NCBI GenBank assembly: GCA_911728455.2
Contig: OU452232.1
Span: forward strand, 6,475,227 to 6,539,226
Length of the DNA stretch: 64,000 nucleotides
From: Marthasterias glacialis
Lineage: Eukaryota; Echinodermata; Asteroidea; Forcipulatida; Asteriidae
Reading direction: 5' to 3'
Positions 23,920 to 35,644 of this stretch are shown one piece after another. Made by a program: the position numbers and the translations under genes. The notes under the pieces were generated by a model that was not told the DNA's origin, made no database searches, and saw only the letters and a program-made list of their open reading frames with translations. Within the stretch, counting starts at the first letter, position 1; the number at the start of each line of letters is the position of its first letter.

Positions 23920-25609
23920 CAATCTATATCAAGAATGGTTTAAAAAAGAGGCCAGAGAGTTTTGTTCCTTCCAGCCTCGGTTTGGTTACATGACATAGAT
24001 TAGCAGAAAACAAGATGGCTACACCATGGTAAAAGTCTGTGCTTACTCAGATGTGACGAATGCTCACAATTGAGTGAAAGAATTTACTTAAATAAATTTA
24101 CATAATAATATCTTGTCTCTCATAATGTCATGCATTACAAGAAATTAAATTAAATCCTCACGTTGTTTATAATTCTATTTTTGTATTTATTAAACAATCA
24201 CTTAAATATACAATACAGGATTGGTTGTCATCCACTTTTTATTTGTTTTAGTATCAGTCTGAAAGCTTACTGATTATGAAGTTCATACCAGTAGCAATCT
24301 TCAATAGAGATAATGTTTCTGTCTGAAATACTGTCCAAGGTGAGAAAATTTGACATGTTTGAAGATCCTGATTTTAATTTCGGTTGTAAAAATCAAAATT
24401 AAGATCGATGTGTTTACATGCTGAAAAGTGTGCACAGTTTTACTATTATCCCGATTCGGACAACGAATTGGGCCCACATTTTCAAGGGTTCTTTTTTGCA
24501 TGTATATATTGAATCACACAAAGTAAGAACACTGCACTACCAGCTTTACCAATCCCATATTTTATCTTTAATTAAAAGATAAAAAGAGTGATTTTATGAT
24601 AGTGTTTATCTTTAAAGGAAAAGTACGTCAGTGGTTTTGGGAAGAGTAAATTAATTCCATCCTCTTGTTTGCAATAAACACACCACAACAAACCTATGAA
24701 AATGCATCAAACTTGGTGGTCACAGTTGGGCCAAACGAAAAGATACTCATGTTTACTATTACACTTCAAACAAAATTTGGTTTGTAGAGGTGGGCAACAT
24801 CTACAGATTAGTTTTTCACAGTTGGGGCAAAAAACGAAGAAGATCATGTTTCCTATTACACCAAAAAAAGTAGGGTATAATAGGGGGACAATTTATTTAT
24901 TTATTTCTTCTCTTTTGCTCTAAATTTGTTTAGCCAAAAATATAAGGGTTTGCTGATGGTAAATTGTGTATTTTTGCCTCCTCGGCATTTATAACAGTTA
25001 ATTATAACAATTTCAGGTTTAATACAGTACATGTTAATATTGCTAATCAGCACTGTGTAGACACTGGATGAATCGTTTAAGACTGAAATAGCAACCAAAG
25101 TGAAGTACACAATTATTGGGATTTGTCTTTGGCACCAAATTTGTTTCTAAGATGGGTGGGGCAACCTTGACATTATTTTGTTATTATTGTTTATTTATTT
25201 ATTTTAGATTGATGTATTTATACTAATTTCATTTTTTATTATTTTTTTAAATATTTTGTTTGGCAAGTGGGGGGTAAGGCTGGGGGCCGCTGGGTTTTAT
25301 ACTTTTTGAAAATTGTAAAACATGTAAAATTCCAATAATATCTATTTAAAAGAAACAATTGAATCTACAGGATTGAAATTACTGCTTATTTCTGTGGATA
25401 TCTACTGATGAATCCAAGTGACCATTATAAGCCCCCCGTTATTCCATTCATTCCACCCAGTGACCATTATTCACACATCACTGGCTCCTTCAACCAATGA
25501 TTTTGTTGACTCAAGTAAAGCCTTTGTACAACACTGGATAGGCGAATTTTGTCCGAGCAAAATAAAAAAAAATAAAAAAATCACTTTAATTCATCAGTAC
25601 ATTTCCTTA
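23920..25609. other. No gene recognised
   Basis: AT-rich sequence. A segment near 23960-24030 resembles part of the element at 35462-35640 (CCTTCCAGCCTCG ... CACCATG). No exon is supported. Confidence 0.4.
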
Positions 25610-26638
25610 CTACCAAAATAATACTCTTTCAATTACTAGCCTTAATTCTATTTCTACACCCTTGACAGCATCAGCGGAACCTACACAGTTGTTCACTCGA
25701 TCAAACTCAGTGTAGTATTTACCAATGAAGATGTCGCCGAGGATCCAAAGTGGGCCAAGGGGTTTAGGGACGTCCATTTCAATGACTCTACTCAGGCAAA
25801 TTGTCTCTCCCATCTCGGTTTCCTAAAAAGTTTGACAAGAAGAAGATTTACATCAGTTCAACTCCACAAGACGACCCTAGTGTACTGGTCAAAGCTTTGA
25901 CCATTTTGCACAACCCCTGAGTTTAGTACGAAATACAAACCAGTTCTTCTCAGAGCCGCCATGGCTACTCAAACAGTTAGTTGGCCGGTCAGCGCAAATG
26001 AGCCAACCACAAGGCAGTCTTGAGCCTGCTTAAACTGTACCTGACCTTTGTCAGTGTTTATCCATTTTGCACAAATCCTGACTCACCCATTAGCGCCAAG
26101 GCTATACTAGAGTTTAACAATATTTACAACAGAAACTGACAACTGTGAGAGGACTTTGAAATTTTGCAAAAAATGAAAGTCAAGTCCCAAAATTATGTTT
26201 TTTTTTTTACTGTTTAAACATTGGCTGAACAAATAAATTATCTCTTATCTCCAGACCTGGAATTAAACGAAGGCCCTAATCAAGCTTGGCCTTGGTGCCC
26301 CTTCAAAAGTTTTCCACAGACTTTCAGATTTTCCAATGGAAGTGCCCTTTGAAAATGAAAATGGTCAAAGATGAAATTCCAGGCCTGTATCTTGCTTTTA
26401 CATCAATCCTTCAACAAAAACTACGGATTTCATACAGGTTTCTGGCTATCGTTGAATCCAGTGTGAAGTGAGCGTGATTTACAGTTGAAATATGGCATGC
26501 TAACAAACAGATACTAAGTTTGACTTGGATTGATTTGGGGTCATTCTTTCTTACAATTACCTGCAATACGTAGTCATTTGGTGTCAGAACAAAGTCTTTT
26601 TCGAAGAGGGTGAAGACAATTCAGGCATACCTGGGATC
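25610..26638 (-). pseudogene. Cathepsin D-like aspartic protease pseudogene, last two exons
   Basis: The upstream exon (26638-26561) encodes IPGMPE ... VFTLFEKDFVLTPNDYVLQ and ends at a GTAATT donor. The last exon (25822-25610) encodes [31 protein letters not shown] and DRVNNCVG, the C-terminal lobe of cathepsin D-type pepsin-family proteases. Decay is visible. One base is missing between the IPGMPE and VFTL codons, shifting frame inside the upstream exon. CLSGFxGMD has become [13 protein letters not shown] has become LFEK, NNRVGFA has become NNCVGSA, and the C-terminus runs on for about 15 unusual residues. The intron of about 740 bp is retained, so it arose by DNA duplication rather than from an mRNA. 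The exons with the catalytic aspartates were not found. A sequencing error at the frameshift cannot be excluded, but the substitutions also point to decay. Confidence 0.85.
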
Positions 26639-26744
26639 CTATAACAATTAAAGAAAACATAGTTTAACTTAAAGATAAGACAACCTGATAATAACTGTCA
26701 ATGAGAATGACAGTTTCATTACTATTTAGGGCCTAATTATTTGA

Positions 26745-27172
26745 ATGTTAATAGCCTCGCGTTTCGACCCTGGCAGAGTCTTTCTCAAAGGCTAAATGAC
26801 ACCACAACACACACATACAATGATACAAGTATACTGGAGTAACAAAAGCAGTCAAGTAGAAAGAAGTGAAAAGAGAGAGGCAAAAAGCAGTAAGAGTATG
26901 CAAGGGATGAACAATGGAGAGGGGGACAAGGCGGGTGGGAGGGGGTTGTGGAGGGAAGAGGCTAATTAATTAGTGAACGAGACAGATTTAAAAAGGGGGA
27001 CATCTGTGGAAAAAGGAGACGGGAAAGACAAAAAGTAATGAATCATTTCCTTCTTGGATGTTCAGACCATGGGGTTGAATGGTGTAGGGTGCCTTATCCA
27101 CAGTTTCTCCCTACTCAGACGAATAGTCTCTCTGTGGTTACCTAGTACCTCAATGCCCTGTAACTATTTAAT
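26745..27172 (-). mobile_element. Penelope-like retroelement 3' end fragment, copy 1
   Basis: It shares, in opposite orientation, a stretch of about 430 bp with 61486-61962. Read on the minus strand it starts with CAGGGCATTGAG and the WI-type motif region of a Penelope-like endonuclease C-terminus. After a pyrimidine-rich 3' region it ends in the family's GGGTCGAAACGC terminal motif. It is a broken fossil fragment with no full open frame. Confidence 0.65.
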
Positions 27173-27179
27173 TATTTGT

Positions 27180-27700
27180 ATAAACTTAAAGAAAAGTACC
27201 TGCTACAAATTACAGAGGGCAGTTCAAATCCTGATTTGAACTGGCCTCTGGTCACCGGGCATGGTTGTCTGTGGTTCGTATGTAAGTTTATGGGTTCCAA
27301 TCCCACCCTAGTAGCCTGTGGATGTTTTCCACAGAACTCTAAAAGCACCAAGTATACAGTGCTTAATACACACCTTGGGTAAAACCAAAACAATCTTCTT
27401 TAGCCCTATGCAATTTTTTCATCTGTTAAGAAACTTTCTGGCAGCTTGGTAAATAATTGAGATATTGTCGACCTCATAGCTTCAACATACAAAGCAATGG
27501 GCATTTTCCAAACCTCCACTTGGGCTCCGTCAGAAATTTCGGAGCAGTGTACATTTTGGACGGTGTTTCCAACATCAAACGGAGCCTGGAGCTGGAGCCG
27601 GAGGCTAAATCAAGGTTTGGAAAAAGCACTAAGTTAGTGCTCTACTAAATAGCTTTGTCTGCTGCCACCTACTGTCCTGATAGTCTCAATGAACTTACCT
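27180..27700. repeat. Repeat remnants
   Basis: 27300-27385 contains a decayed tRNA-like B box next to AAGTATACAGTGCTTAATAC, related to family C. 27495-27620 has small inverted ends (CATTTTCCAAACCT/AGGTTTGGAAAAAG) typical of a MITE. No gene. Confidence 0.5.
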
Positions 27701-28077
27701 CTCCTTGGTTGAGATTGACAAGAGGTGCAGCCTCGATCAAGATTTGAATCTTTTCGAACTCAGCTGTTCGGCTGTTGGGCCCGGCCAACCACCATTGCAG
27801 AAATTTCCTAGCGGGGATTTTTCCCTATCCAGCAGTAAACCTAAAGTGGCAAGTAACAGAAAAACTTTGATCTCCAGATTTGGGTAGGGGGTTGTATACT
27901 GCAAGTAACAGCAGTATGCAGACTAACATGTACAATTCAATTACAAATAAAAACTTTTAAGACATGTGGAGTTGGCTTGAATAGAATGAAGGGAAATACA
28001 AAGTTTTCTACAGATGACACGGGCCATCTTGAGGCTTGGTGAGTCCATGGTTCTCTGAGAAATGTCGCTTTACACTA

Positions 28078-28745
28078 GCCCCATAAATACTGTAGGGCCA
28101 ATCCGCTTCGTATCCATGGCGGCCCAGCACCATTGCAATCCAATCTTTGTGCCCATGGAATGCTAATAATTATGTACTTGCAGATGACCTTACTGTTGGA
28201 ATTTTTGGGAAAAAAAATAAATAAATTGTGTGATAAAGTTTAATCCTTTTTGAGAGTTAATTTTTGTACACAATTTATGGTAATTTCACTTGTTCCTTGA
28301 AGTTTGAGAAGTCATACACAAGCTCTCATAATTGGGGATAACAAAATCTTGTCAACATTATTATATTAAGGGATCAAGAACCAGTCACAACATTTGGTTT
28401 TGATAACCACACTTTGTCTGGTTCCCTTAACAACTTTGCGCTAATGATGTGATCAACCGTTGCAATATGATGGGGGACCCGTCTGTTTTACCCAGAATGC
28501 CAAGCGCTGTCGCAAGTTATCAAACCCAAATGTTGTGACTGGTGCTGGATCCCTTTACATACATGTAATAACATTGAAAAGATAAATCATTATCCCTAAT
28601 TATGAGAATGTACTTCTACTCAAAGTCGTGTACAAAAATTTGTGTACGATAATTTACTCTCCAAAAAGCATTTAAATTGATTTATTGGGATGGTGCACTA
28701 GGGTCAAGGATACCGTACAAAGTGGATTGGCCTTAGCCCCATAAA
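28078..28745. repeat. Large imperfect palindrome with a second palindromic element nested inside
   Basis: Outer arms begin TAGCCCCATAAATACTGTAG and end CCTTAGCCCCATAAATAGTA in opposite orientation, and continue inward through CCAATCC, TTGTACAC and CTCATAATT segments. In the centre, 28371-28556 is a separate element with arms GGGATCAAGAACCAGTCACA and its complement, plus ACATTTGG/CCAAATGT. Confidence 0.75.
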
Positions 28746-29172
28746 TAGTACCAAATAGGCTTTTGTACGCTGGACTACCTCCGCTCCTTCACCCTTTGAA
28801 CATGTATCCCCAAAATGTGAAATCAACTTTCGAATTGAGACTTTTTTTGCCAACATTTTTCCCTTGATGATCGCTTGGTCATTGCAGGAGAGTCTGGAGT
28901 ACATTAGATTCGAGATGCGACCAATCCTTAAATGGAATGGAAAAATCACATATGCCTATGTGCCAGGACAGGGCATAAGTGCAGTTCCATGGTAAGTCAT
29001 AGCACTGTACAGAGCCCATGCGCAACAGCAACCACCATGGCTCTCTGACGATGTTTAGTCAGTCGGTTTCAGCCTACTACTAATTTGATCAACTGATCAA
29101 GTCACAACATAAATCCGTTACATCTATGACATGTCCAACATGTAGACTGTTTGATTAGTGGCAGTGTCAAAC

Positions 29173-29207
29173 CATAGAGCAAGGTCTGGTCCTTGCTCTA
29201 TGGTCAA
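29173..29207. repeat. Short perfect hairpin
   Basis: ACCATAGAGCAAGG TCTGGT CCTTGCTCTATGGT gives a perfect 14-bp stem and a 6-base loop. Function unknown. The surrounding 28750-29815 holds no recognisable gene. Confidence 0.7.
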
Positions 29208-29860
29208 ACAAACCATAGATAGAGCAACATGTTTAGACTATTTTATAGAGCATCTTGTACAACTACAGTATTACAAGTGTCCACTACTACTAGTCATGAT
29301 AGTGCACTGAAGGCTCTAGAGCTAAAATGACGTATCCGGCTGTCACTTTATATCCATGGAATTTAAGTAAACTTTGATCCTTACCTATCTAGAAGGGTTG
29401 AAGAATGTATTCAGCTAGGAACAGGAAGTTTGAACAATTCTAAAGGGTTGAAAACGTTTTCATGGTCGCAGAGCAAAGACCCCCAAATCATCCTGTGTAA
29501 ACAACCTTCGTTTCAATGTGACAGCAGCTGCAGCTGCCGTGGTAATATCAACAAGAGTTTTAAAAAAATGTACGACCGCCCTCCCCCGGCGCCACCTCTT
29601 TAGTCTTACCCTCCTTTCATTCTGCTAGTGACCCCTTTCCCACGGCTCATAATTCGTGATTTCTCACTGGTGGCCCTCCTCCACGGCCCAGAGTTAATTA
29701 TAATTATTGTGCAGCACACTCCTCCTACTATTTTGCGTGCAACCAATGGTCAAGACGGCTATGTTGCGCGCTCCTCTTTTCGTGACCTGATTGGTTAGTA
29801 GGGGCCTCCGGGTTAGACGAATAGGAAGCGCGCTTTCATGACCGATTGGGTCCATCATTT

Positions 29861-31240
29861 TTGGGGTTAGGGTTTGGGCTTTAGGGTTAGGGTTAGGGTT
29901 AGGGTTTGAGGGTAAGGGTTTTAGGGTTAGGGTTTTAGGCTATAGGGTTAGGGTTAGTGTTTTTTAGGAATAGGAAGCGCACTTCAATGACACGATTGGC
30001 CTCCATTTTTAGGGTTAGGGTTTTAGGGTTATGGTTATTAGGGTTAGGGTTAGGATTTTAGGGTTAGGGTTAGGGTTAGTATTTTTAGGAATAGGAAGCG
30101 CACTTCAATGACACGATTGGTCTTCATTTTTAGGGTTAGGGTTAAGGTTTTAGGGTTACGGTTATTAGGGTTAGGGTTAGCATTTTAGGGTTAGGGTTAG
30201 GGTTTTATGGTAAGGGTTTAGGGTTAGGGTTTTAGGGTTAGGGTTAGTATTTTATGGTAAGGGTTTTAGGGTTAGGGTTTTAGGGTTAGGGTTAGTATTT
30301 TAGGGTAAGGGTTTTAGGGTTAGGGTTTTAGGGTTAGGGTTTGTATTTTATGGTGAGGGTTTTAGGGTTAGGGTTAGTATTTTTTAGGAATAGGAAGCGC
30401 ACTTCAATGACACGATTGGCCTTCATTTTTAGGGTTAGGGTTTTAGGGTTATGGTTATTAGGGTTTAAGGGTTAGTATTTTTCAGGAATAGGAAGCGCAC
30501 TACAATGACACGATTGGCCTTCATTTTTAGGGTTAGGGTTAAGGTTTTAGGGTTATGGTTAAGGTTTTAGGGTTATGGTTATTAGGGTTAGCATTTTAGG
30601 GTTAGGGTTATTAGGGTAAGGGCTTTAGGGTTAGGGTTTTAGGGTTAGGGTTAGGGTTTTAGGATTAGGGTTAGGGTTTTAGGGTTAGGGTTAGGGTTTT
30701 AGGGTTAAGGTTAGGGTTTGTATTTTTTTAGGAATAGGAAGCGCACTTCAATGACACGATTGGCCTTCATTTTTAGGGTTAGGGTTATGGTTTTAGGGTT
30801 ATGGTTAGGGTTTTAGGGTTAAGGTTAGGGTTAGGGTTAGTATTTTTTAGGAATAGGAAGCGCAATTCAATGACACGATTGGCCTTTATTTTTAGGGTTA
30901 GGGTTAGGGTTTTAGGGTTATGGTTATTAGGGTTAGGGTTAGAATTTTAGGGATAGGGTTATTAGGGTAAGGGCTTTAGGGTTAGGGTTTTAGGGTTAGG
31001 GTTAGGGTTTGGGTTTTAGTTATTAGGGTTTTAGGGTTAGGGTTAGGGTTTTAGGGTTAGGGTTAGTATTTTTTAGGAATAGGAAGCGCACCTCAATGAC
31101 ACGATTGGCCTTCATTTCTAGTAATTTCATTTTTAGTAATTTCACTTCATTTATTTAATTCAAGGGATAAAACATGATATAATTATAAAAATTGTTAGGG
31201 GTAGGGTTAGGGTTTTAGGGTTAGGGTTAGGCCAGGGTTA
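29861..31240 (+). repeat. Interstitial telomeric (TTAGGG) array with recurring 45-bp cassette
   Basis: TTAGGG and near variants (TTTTAGGG, GTAAGGG, TTATTAGGG) run for about 1.4 kb, interrupted by seven copies of a cassette containing AGGAATAGGAAGCGCACTTC and AATGACACGATTGGCCTTCA (starts near 29966, 30088, 30386, 30483, 30729, 30848 and 31073). A diverged eighth copy lies at 29820 in non-telomeric sequence just left of the array. Short TTAGGG remnants continue to about 31375. The G-rich strand is the plus strand. Confidence 0.95.
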
Positions 31241-31375
31241 GTTTTATTTTTTTTTTATATTTTTTACTTTTTTTATATTTTATACCATTTCATTTATTAA
31301 AATGTCAAGGGATAAAACAATAACATGATATCAAAATAAAAATTGTTAGGGTTAGGGTCAGAGTTAGAGTTAGGT

Positions 31376-33571
31376 TATAAAACGGTTATTTATAAATAAT
31401 GGTTAGTGGGTATTGTTCTGTTGCATTGTTATTTTTTCCGTTGCATTTTTATAAATATAAATGCAACAGAAAACATCAAAATAATCATATGGAACACCAT
31501 AGTAAATAATTATTATTTATAAATAATGGTTTTATACAAAAAGTGATTATTTAAAGATATTGATTATTTATGAATAATGGTTATAATGTAAAAAAAAAAA
31601 AAAAAATTGGGGGGGGGATTTTTTAACGATCATCTTTTTCATCTGGATCATTTTTGCCATCTGGAAAAGAAGTGATTTATTAAGTTTTCAAACTTTCTGA
31701 TTAAACAATGTCTCTTTTTGTATGTTCCCTTTTTTGTTGCCAGTGATCAGCCTACAAATCTTGGTAAAATTTCTCACAGGTATCACTTCTTTAGCATGTC
31801 ACTACGTTTGTTGTGCTCCCTGCCTGCATCACGCAATAATGAATACAGATTCACATACATCAAAAAGGCCCCAGACCTTCGGGCATTCATGCGCGAAAGT
31901 TCCGGCCGCGCGCTGAAATGTTCGCTTGGTTTTTCTTTTAAAAGTTCAATAATTATCGTTTTAGCTACTAATACCTGGAGAGGAATATTTAAAAAAGGGA
32001 AATTAAAGCCAACACCAATTAAAAAATAAAAAAATCCCTTAGAAAGTGGCAGTCGGACATGGAAACTTTTCCGTTGTGGCATTAACTTGAATCACATCTC
32101 TGTTTCACAATTTAACAGAATTCTACTAAAACGAGTTTTTTTTTTGCCATGCACTACCGGCGTCGGACGACTATTGTAGCCACCCGCCTGTTATTTTGTT
32201 TGTATTAAAAATGTAGGTCTCTATCACTGTAAAAAAGGATAAAGAACGTTGGAAAAGTGAGCATACCTAGCCTTGCAACATTTCAAATAGGCAAAGGAAT
32301 CACGCAATTTTGGAAAGCAATTTCTTTGGATGATTTCAGCTTCATAGCATGTTTGGAGCATAGATTATACCATTGTAGTGCGCATTTGATCATTAGTAAT
32401 GTGGAATTTGCGCAATATAAATGGAAAATTATTATTATTATTATTATCGTGCACATTTATACGGTACTTAAGACTTGCTGGAACTGTCCTTACTGGCTTT
32501 ATTCAGCCACTCGAAGGTCTCTGGTACAAACTCTGGAATATTTGTCACAGATTTCAAGCAAGAAAAGCCTCGATCGAATAAATTAAATGCAACAATCAAT
32601 CGTGTACCGTACTGCACTTTCCTAAGGAGGACATCGTGTGTGTTTACATTTTATACCCAGAAGGGGTCACGTGACGCGGGTCGCGCAATCGGTCTATAAA
32701 GTATCTTTGTTTTCTTGGCTTTGTCAAGTCAGAGTTTCTTTGTGACAGCGGCACTCTCAAAGAAAAATGATTCCGGCAAGGGGGACGGGAAAAAATAAAA
32801 GAATCCTGGCTGCGACTGGTTAAAGCATAGTTTCATCAAACTATCCGAAATCTGTGGATGCATCTCAAATGAATGGTTGTTCATGACTTTACCTGTTCAT
32901 GGAGAACACATTCTTGAATCTCGATAATGGACAGCATGTGCATCAGGCATCTTCTTTTGGTGAATAGACTTGATCTTACAATGGATGTCTGTAGCTAGCC
33001 TAAATGCAAAGAAAATAAATTTGTAAAAAGGGTATGATGTTGTTTTCCTTCAATTCCAGCATCAGTTAAAAAATGCTTTGACCAAAAGAGGGTGCCACAG
33101 GCTTTATATTTTGTGGTTTAAAACAATAAGTATCATAAAAGAGAAGGCCCATGTTATTCTTATCTCGCCTGTCCACTAGGTGTATACTAACTAGTGGGGA
33201 TTCTCAAGTTAAGGCCATTTGTTCTTGACAGATGTGGTTCGTGTAAGCTTGCTGGAGACAGAGACTGTGTCGGGTCCTCTAATTGGCCAACAGAATTGCC
33301 AGCGCCTGCAGCTGACTGTGGTTGCAGGACGGTGCTGGACTGGAGACTGCTGACGTAGTAGCAGCGCACGGCTACTACAGTCTCCAGATAACTTGGTCTG
33401 TCCCGAGGGAGGTGTCTTTCACCCAATAGTGACAGGATCAGTTCTTCCAAATCGTTTCATTTTCATTAAATAATCTCAACAACACACAAAAAACAAAAGA
33501 CTGTTTAACTTCTCTTTTTAAACAGATGGCAATGGATAAGATAATTACATTCAAAAGTTTCCCCCGCCTGT
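31376..33571. other. No gene recognised; R1 fragment
   Basis: AT-rich sequence with a TTAT-rich region and an A/G run at 31590-31620. A fragment of repeat R1 lies at 32715-32825 (CTCAAAGAAAAATGATTCCG ... ACTGGTT). Overlapping open stretches at 31718-32082 on both strands have no recognisable domain. Confidence 0.5.
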
Positions 33572-33965
33572 ATGGAAGTGGTGTACAGCCGCCATTGTGT
33601 AAAATCAGAGTACCGGAGCAAAGGTCGCCGGAACATTGCACTGCTATGCATGCAAAGACAACACGCCCTCAACACGCCCTCTGTTGCACCTACACAAAGA
33701 CAACTTGGTCTTGAATATTTAGCCGTTTTCTGGCCATTGAGAGGTGTTTTTTGTGTAATCCCTGATTCCGACCTTTTTCCTTTTGTTCTCAGAAGAAAAT
33801 TACCAGACATCGAGAGGCTTCCACCACTGTTTATTCATTGTATTTTGGCTCTGAGGAGGCGAGTCAGAGTGAACTGGAAATCAAGCCATGGTTTCGGAAT
33901 TAGTACCAATCCTATGCCGCAAATAACGGCCAATGTTTTGCAATTCTCAATGCGTAAATTGCAAA
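33572..33965 (+). repeat. Dispersed repeat R1, 5' and middle part
   Basis: It shares with 44270-44700 and 51760-52010 the motifs TTGTGTAATCCC, the segment CAGACATCGAGAGGCTTCCA, TTCATTGTATTTTGGCTC and CAATGTTTTGCAATTC. A 146-codon plus-strand open stretch here is incidental to the repeat. Confidence 0.7.
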
Positions 33966-35041
33966 ACAACATTATAAGAGAAGGGTGTGATGTTGTTTTC
34001 CTTAAAACTTAGTCACAAGAGAACTTACAAGAAACTGAACACCCATCAGATACTGCTTATAATGGAAATAACAGAGAGCATGTGGCAGAGTGTTTACAGG
34101 ATCAGCAATAAACTAACTTCAAATCCTGCACATGGAAGCTCATCAGGCATTCATACACCATGCCCGATATGTGGCAGAGGGAGGCTCCCAAAATGTTCCC
34201 ATTCTCTAACACACTCTTCCCTTCTTGCACAGAAGCACGCACCCACCCCTAAAATCCTCAAAAGAATTCCTGAGATTCCCAGAACACAATGAAGACACAA
34301 TAGGAGGGGGGTACACCCTGCCACATATCAAGCACCAAATGGGCATTCAAATCCTTCTTAACAAATTAAAATGTGTGCGAGAGCCCGTTTATGCCACGTG
34401 GTCTCTTTCCCAGGAAAAAAAATACACAGACGGACAACACCTCCCTATGGAAATCGACGCCTGGATAAAACCGTAATTTTGAGAGCACCCGACTGTACCC
34501 CAAACCATGGGCAAAATCCATGAAAACGGAAGCGATATCACATTCAAAGCAATGGGCGGTCGGGGAGATGATTGAGGACATTCATGTTTTATGGGTCGAA
34601 ACTTTATTACTGGTCTTGAAAACAGTGTTAAATCAATAACTAAATACATTTTCCCACTTGTATGTAATGAAGAGAGCACCATCAACCATAATGATCGTGT
34701 TTGAGTGACTATTGCGGCTGAAATCGTGCAACAAGGTAGGTAGCCCACACACGCAACCACCAATATCAATATGCCGCCCGCCCATGGCTTCAGAAAGTCA
34801 GTTTTGCCACCCCTGATGTCCGTCTACAGCTATTTTATGTCGTGATCGGTGCACTCTATCATAACCTGTTATTCAATCAGTACACAAACTTGAAATTCAC
34901 TCCAAAAGTTTCTCGTTTAGTTCAGCGCCTTCTTTAGTGTCACTGCATGTCCAATCCTGATGTGGGTCGTCGCTATTATGGCCATGGGTGGCCGGCCTTC
35001 GATACTTCCCTCTAATGACAACACAGGTACACGACATAGTA

Positions 35042-35205
35042 GACCCAGTAACTGGGGAGCTGTACACAGAGATTTTGACATTATCGGTCGTACTACTAGT
35101 ACGATTTTATCGGTCGTACTAGCGTGACTAGTGCGCTAGTACTACGACTGATAATGTCAAAATCTCAAAAAATGACTACAGCTCCCCAGTTACTGGGTCC
35201 AACGA
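35042..35205. repeat. Palindromic element rich in CGGTCGTACTA
   Basis: Arms GACCCAGTAACTGGGGAGCT and its complement, then GATTTTGACATTATCGGTCG paired with CGACTGATAATGTCAAAATC, surround a loop of repeated GTACTA/TAGTAC blocks. A MITE-like hairpin with few arm mismatches. Confidence 0.85.
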
Positions 35206-35461
35206 CATACCAACATTTTTTGTTGTTGCTGGTTGTTATTAAAAATGATGGCACTGCACAATGCAGCAATGTGTCAAATTTATATCAGCGATGGATAACG
35301 CACGAAACCACATAAACGTATTGGGATGGGATAGAACCCAATAATAGACATTATGCGTCTGATGTCATGCCATAGAAAGATGTACAAGCAGCGCCCTCAC
35401 GAGCATGACGAGGTCAAAACGGCCGTAATTTTACTGTAGGAAAACGGCTGTGCTTACCCTC

Positions 35462-35640
35462 TATAGACCTTTATCATGCTGCCACCATCTTGGTCATGTT
35501 CTCTGTATCCAATAACAGTAATAGATGCTCAGTCATCGTAAAAAAAGGAACAGACTATTTGCCCTTCCAGCCTCGTTTTGATTACATTGGTTTGAATGGG
35601 AGAAAATCAAAATGGCCGCACCATGATAAAGGTCTATTGA
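35462..35640. repeat. MITE-like element, TAGACCTTTATCATG ends
   Basis: The left end TAGACCTTTATCATGCTGCC and right end GGCCGCACCATGATAAAGGTCT are inverted repeats about 180 bp apart. A related inner segment occurs near 23960. Confidence 0.75.
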
Positions 35641-35644
35641 AGGC

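Noticed and set aside
29861-31240. A true chromosome end
   Set aside because: Genes and ordinary repeats continue on both sides for tens of kilobases, so the array is interstitial.
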